DNA of 9,625 bases from positions 1-9,625 of the forward strand of contig CAZPHO010000021.1 in the NCBI GenBank assembly GCA_964586855.1, given 5' to 3'. Positions 6,833 to 9,625 of this stretch are shown in pieces (positions within the stretch are counted from its first letter, which is position 1; each line of letters begins with the position of its first letter). Below the pieces are notes generated by a model. The model worked only from the letters and a program-made list of their open reading frames with translations. It was not told the DNA's origin and did no database searches. The position numbers and the translations under genes are program-made. Source of the DNA: CAYLXN01 sp964586855. GTDB taxonomy: Bacteria; Patescibacteriota; Saccharimonadia; Saccharimonadales; Saccharimonadaceae.

Positions 6833-9625
6833 TTAACGAAACTTAATCACCACTTCGCCGTCATCGGCGTCGGTCGGCTTGCGCGAACGCAGGTCAATCA
6901 TATCCTTGTCAGCCGGAGCGACTGTGGTAGCAGCTGGAATCGGTTGGCTAGGCGTTTGTGGGGCTGCTGGCGCGACTTGAGTTGGCGCAGGAGTCTGGGG
7001 CTGAGTCGGCGCTGAGCTCGGCTCTGGCGCAGCCTGAGGCATGACTGTCTGCTTTTTATTTAGCGCCACCTGGGCATTATAATTATTGACTCGCATCTCT
7101 TGGCTGACGCCTTTATCTTCAATCGCCTCAGCCTGCGCAGCTTTGTAGGATAAATCCTGCTTCACAACCGCATCGGCGCTGGCTTTGACTTGAGGTGCGG
7201 CTACTGAGTTGGCCGCCTGACCAGCACTTGGGTTAAGCTCCTGACGGCGAGCCAACCAATCGTCGAGGAAGTTATTAGATGGCTGATTGACTGTTGGCGC
7301 AGCTGAAGCCGGCTTGGCGCCAGCTGGTAGTGGCGGCTTGGCCGCACCAAGTGGTGGCTGCTTAACCGCCTGTCGTTTCTTCATCTCATCACCCTTACTC
7401 AAGCGCGCAAAAATATCTTTACTCACATCTTCTCGACTCATGCCAAATTTTGAAGCCGACAATTTCTTGACCGCCTCACGCAGGCGCGGATTGTCACTAC
7501 CCATCGGCGGAATCAAAGTCATGCTAAATGGCGACGACGGCACATTCTGAATCATAACTGAGGTAATGGTCTGAAAGTTTGGCAATCGAGTCAAATCTTC
7601 AGCATCAAACGTCGGCGAAAAACGTTTATACAAAATCTCGGCATCAGTGATACCAATCCGACCCGAAATCAAAGTCCCGACATTACCGATGATCGCCTCA
7701 CGAATCTTGTCGGTCAACTGTGTCATAAACTGGTTAGCCAAAATCAGATTCAACCGATATTTACGAGCCTCAGACAGAATCGATTCAAAGCTCTCGGTGG
7801 CAAAGTTTTGAAACTCATCGACATATAGACAGAAATCCTCACGCTTGCCCTCGGCCATATCGGCCCTACTCATGGCTGCCGCCTGGAATTTCATGATGAA
7901 AATCATACCAATCAACATCGAGTTGAGCTCACCCGTCGTGCCTTTGGATAGATTGACTAGCAGGATCTTTTTATTATCCATAATTTCGCGAATATTGAAA
8001 CCAGATTTAGTCTGGCCGATGATATTACGCATCATTTCATTCGACAAAAAGGCGCCAAACTTCGAAGCAAACCAACCGAGCATATCTGATTTGGACGATT
8101 CGGTCGTCTGAGCCATTTCTTTGTTCCAAAAATCAAGCACTGTCTGGTCCTTGACGAATTGCAATTTATAATCGGCAAACGCCTGATCAGTAAAAACTTG
8201 AGGCACATCAATAAACGACGAGCCATTTGGATCCGACATCAAAGTCAGGGCGGCATTACGGAACCACTGCTCAAATCGCGGCCCAATAATCCCCGTGTGA
8301 CCTGGATCGTATAAGCGATAGAGCATCTGAATCGCTTCCTGAATCAAGAAATCTTTCTGATCTTCAGTCTCAAACTCAAACAAGTTCAGCCCAATCGGAT
8401 TTTCAACATCACTCGGGTTAAAATAAATCACATCCTCGACTCGCTCGCGCGGCACCATCCCTAGTAACTTCTCGACCACATCGCCGTGTGGATCAATAAA
8501 CGCAAACCCTCGCCCATCAAGCATATCCTGATAAGCCAAGTTCTCCAGCAAACCAGACTTACCAGTTCCAGTTTGACCGATGAAATAAGTGTGGCGGCGG
8601 CGGTCGTTGGTGCTAAGGCGAATTGGCTTTTTGATACCACGAAATTCGTTGTAGCCCAAAAGCAGGCCCTCATCAACCATTGCCGTCGGCCCATCAACTT
8701 GCTTGAGCATTTGGCGCTCAACTTTGGAGCTAGGAATATCTTTTTGACTTGGCAAGTGAAAAACTGTTGCTAATTCTACACTATTTAGCACATTTGATTT
8801 AATTTCTTGAGGGAAAAAGCGCATAATGTAAGCTGTTGCTAATTCGTCAACATTTGTCGAATAGTCAAATTTGAAGCCATTGAGAGTTGGCGAATCAAAC
8901 AAAGCAAATGAAGCAATCACATTTTGCAGCAACACTTGCGACTGAGCGGCAGTGTTGGACGAGACGACTACGCGGATTAAGGTCTCAAACCCAGGAAACT
9001 GGGTCTTGTTTTCAATTGCCTGAATTTTGGCCTGATCAAGACTATTCAGCTGGCGCTCTTCAGACCGGCCAGTCTCTTCACCAGCTTGTGGTGCTTTCCA
9101 CAACATCTCTAATAATTCTTGGGGTTTTAGCGATCCAAAAGGATTACTGGCTGATTTGCCAGAGGCCTTATCGGTCTTGATCTGTGTGCTATGCGACACC
9201 GATCGACTAGTCCACTGCTCACCGGCTGGACGTAACAGCAACTGAATCGCCACCCCATCGCCATCCTTAGCTGAACTGAGGGCATTGAGTAGCGACCGAG
9301 CCGCATCCTGATGCGAATCTTGATAAGTCTGAATTGGATAAACAAAATCTTTCTTTAAGCTAAACTCGCCCCCGACCAAGCCGCTCATCTGACCACGCTG
9401 ACTAAAAATATTATTCCCTCGCGATTCCTCAACTCGAGCCGACGGATAAGCGGTAATAATCGCCTGCCGAACTATATCAACCATCGACACTGGCACAGCT
9501 GCATAATAATAAACCAAACCGTTGTCAGCCACAATCTCAAACGAACAGTGGCGCTGACCATAAAGGTAACTCCGCAACCAACCCTTCTCGGCCGTTGAGG
9601 CGATGATGTTATACATCACCTGAGC
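6833..9625 (-). CDS. VirD4/TraD/HerA-like P-loop ATPase (type IV coupling-type), 5'-partial
   Basis: The frame stays open to the window edge (Ala-Gln precede the GTG at 9619), so the N-terminus is missing; residues are counted from that GTG. An alpha/beta N-domain (~1-320, with HCSFEIVADNGLVYYYAAVP) leads into a FtsK/HerA-superfamily motor. The Walker A is GQTGTGKS (348-355, K354), followed by FIDPHGD (374-380), and the Walker B is LYVDEF (598-603, D601/E602). ILANQFMTQL (626-635) fits the following sensor strand. The tail (~751-905) is Pro/Ala/Gln-rich and low complexity, ending in a short charged segment. Relatives are hexameric motors that move DNA or protein substrates, often coupled to type IV secretion. 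No relaxase or VirB4 gene is in view, and no transmembrane helix lies in the visible part. Substrate and partner are unknown. Confidence 0.85.
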   Translation of the reverse strand, partial: AQVMYNIIASTAEKGWLRSYLYGQRHCSFEIVADNGLVYYYAAVPVSMVDIVRQAIITAYPSARVEESRGNNIFSQRGQMSGLVGGEFSLKKDFVYPIQTYQDSHQDAARSLLNALSSAKDGDGVAIQLLLRPAGEQWTSRSVSHSTQIKTDKASGKSASNPFGSLKPQELLEMLWKAPQAGEETGRSEERQLNSLDQAKIQAIENKTQFPGFETLIRVVVSSNTAAQSQVLLQNVIASFALFDSPTLNGFKFDYSTNVDELATAYIMRFFPQEIKSNVLNSVELATVFHLPSQKDIPSSKVERQMLKQVDGPTAMVDEGLLLGYNEFRGIKKPIRLSTNDRRRHTYFIGQTGTGKSGLLENLAYQDMLDGRGFAFIDPHGDVVEKLLGMVPRERVEDVIYFNPSDVENPIGLNLFEFETEDQKDFLIQEAIQMLYRLYDPGHTGIIGPRFEQWFRNAALTLMSDPNGSSFIDVPQVFTDQAFADYKLQFVKDQTVLDFWNKEMAQTTESSKSDMLGWFASKFGAFLSNEMMRNIIGQTKSGFNIREIMDNKKILLVNLSKGTTGELNSMLIGMIFIMKFQAAAMSRADMAEGKREDFCLYVDEFQNFATESFESILSEARKYRLNLILANQFMTQLTDKIREAIIGNVGTLISGRIGITDAEILYKRFSPTFDAEDLTRLPNFQTITSVMIQNVPSSPFSMTLIPPMGSDNPRLREAVKKLSASKFGMSREDVSKDIFARLSKGDEMKKRQAVKQPPLGAAKPPLPAGAKPASAAPTVNQPSNNFLDDWLARRQELNPSAGQAANSVAAPQVKASADAVVKQDLSYKAAQAEAIEDKGVSQEMRVNNYNAQVALNKKQTVMPQAAPEPSSAPTQPQTPAPTQVAPAAPQTPSQPIPAATTVAPADKDMIDLRSRKPTDADDGEVVIKFR

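Overview
The window looks like a chromosomal segment from a Patescibacteria/CPR bacterium, most likely Saccharibacteria (TM7). That assignment is an inference. It rests on a GyrB of the short type (660 aa), use of the standard code (TGA is a working stop at 6326-6328), a membrane protein starting with the motif RKIVSNLxFSP that I associate with Saccharibacteria, and a chromosomal VirD4/HerA-like ATPase of a kind common in CPR genomes. A full 16S sequence would settle it, but only the first ~56 nt are present.

Layout. Positions 1-56 hold the 5' end of a 16S rRNA gene on the minus strand, running off the left edge. Positions 57-475 are a structured non-coding region. It contains a strong sigma70-type rRNA promoter (376-404), a long inverted repeat that merges into its -35 box (401-461), and a ~310-nt leader. 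The leader carries an exact 36-bp second copy of the 16S 5' end plus a 13-nt stretch complementary to the genuine 16S. Positions 476-5102 hold gyrB then gyrA on the minus strand, separated by one base and reading towards the rRNA. The gyrB-gyrA-16S order recalls the origin-proximal gyrB-gyrA-rrnO arrangement of Bacillus subtilis.

Positions 5103-5218 form a divergent promoter region, with a good gyrB promoter one way and a nearly leaderless promoter the other way. Positions 5219-6813 hold two overlapping plus-strand genes for membrane proteins of unknown function. Positions 6814-6832 are a 19-bp convergent junction beside a 16-bp palindrome. Positions 6833-9625 hold a large minus-strand P-loop ATPase of the VirD4/TraD/HerA type with a Pro/Ala/Gln-rich tail; its N-terminus lies beyond the right edge.

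How the parts relate. GyrB and GyrA form the DNA gyrase heterotetramer, and their transcripts point into a highly expressed rRNA unit that itself generates strong supercoiling. The membrane pair is probably one co-translated unit in the envelope. The ATPase is probably a DNA- or substrate-translocation motor, but no other secretion or conjugation gene is visible here.

The strongest candidate for something undescribed is the 16S leader, with its decoy 16S start and antisense element. Assembly error must be excluded first.
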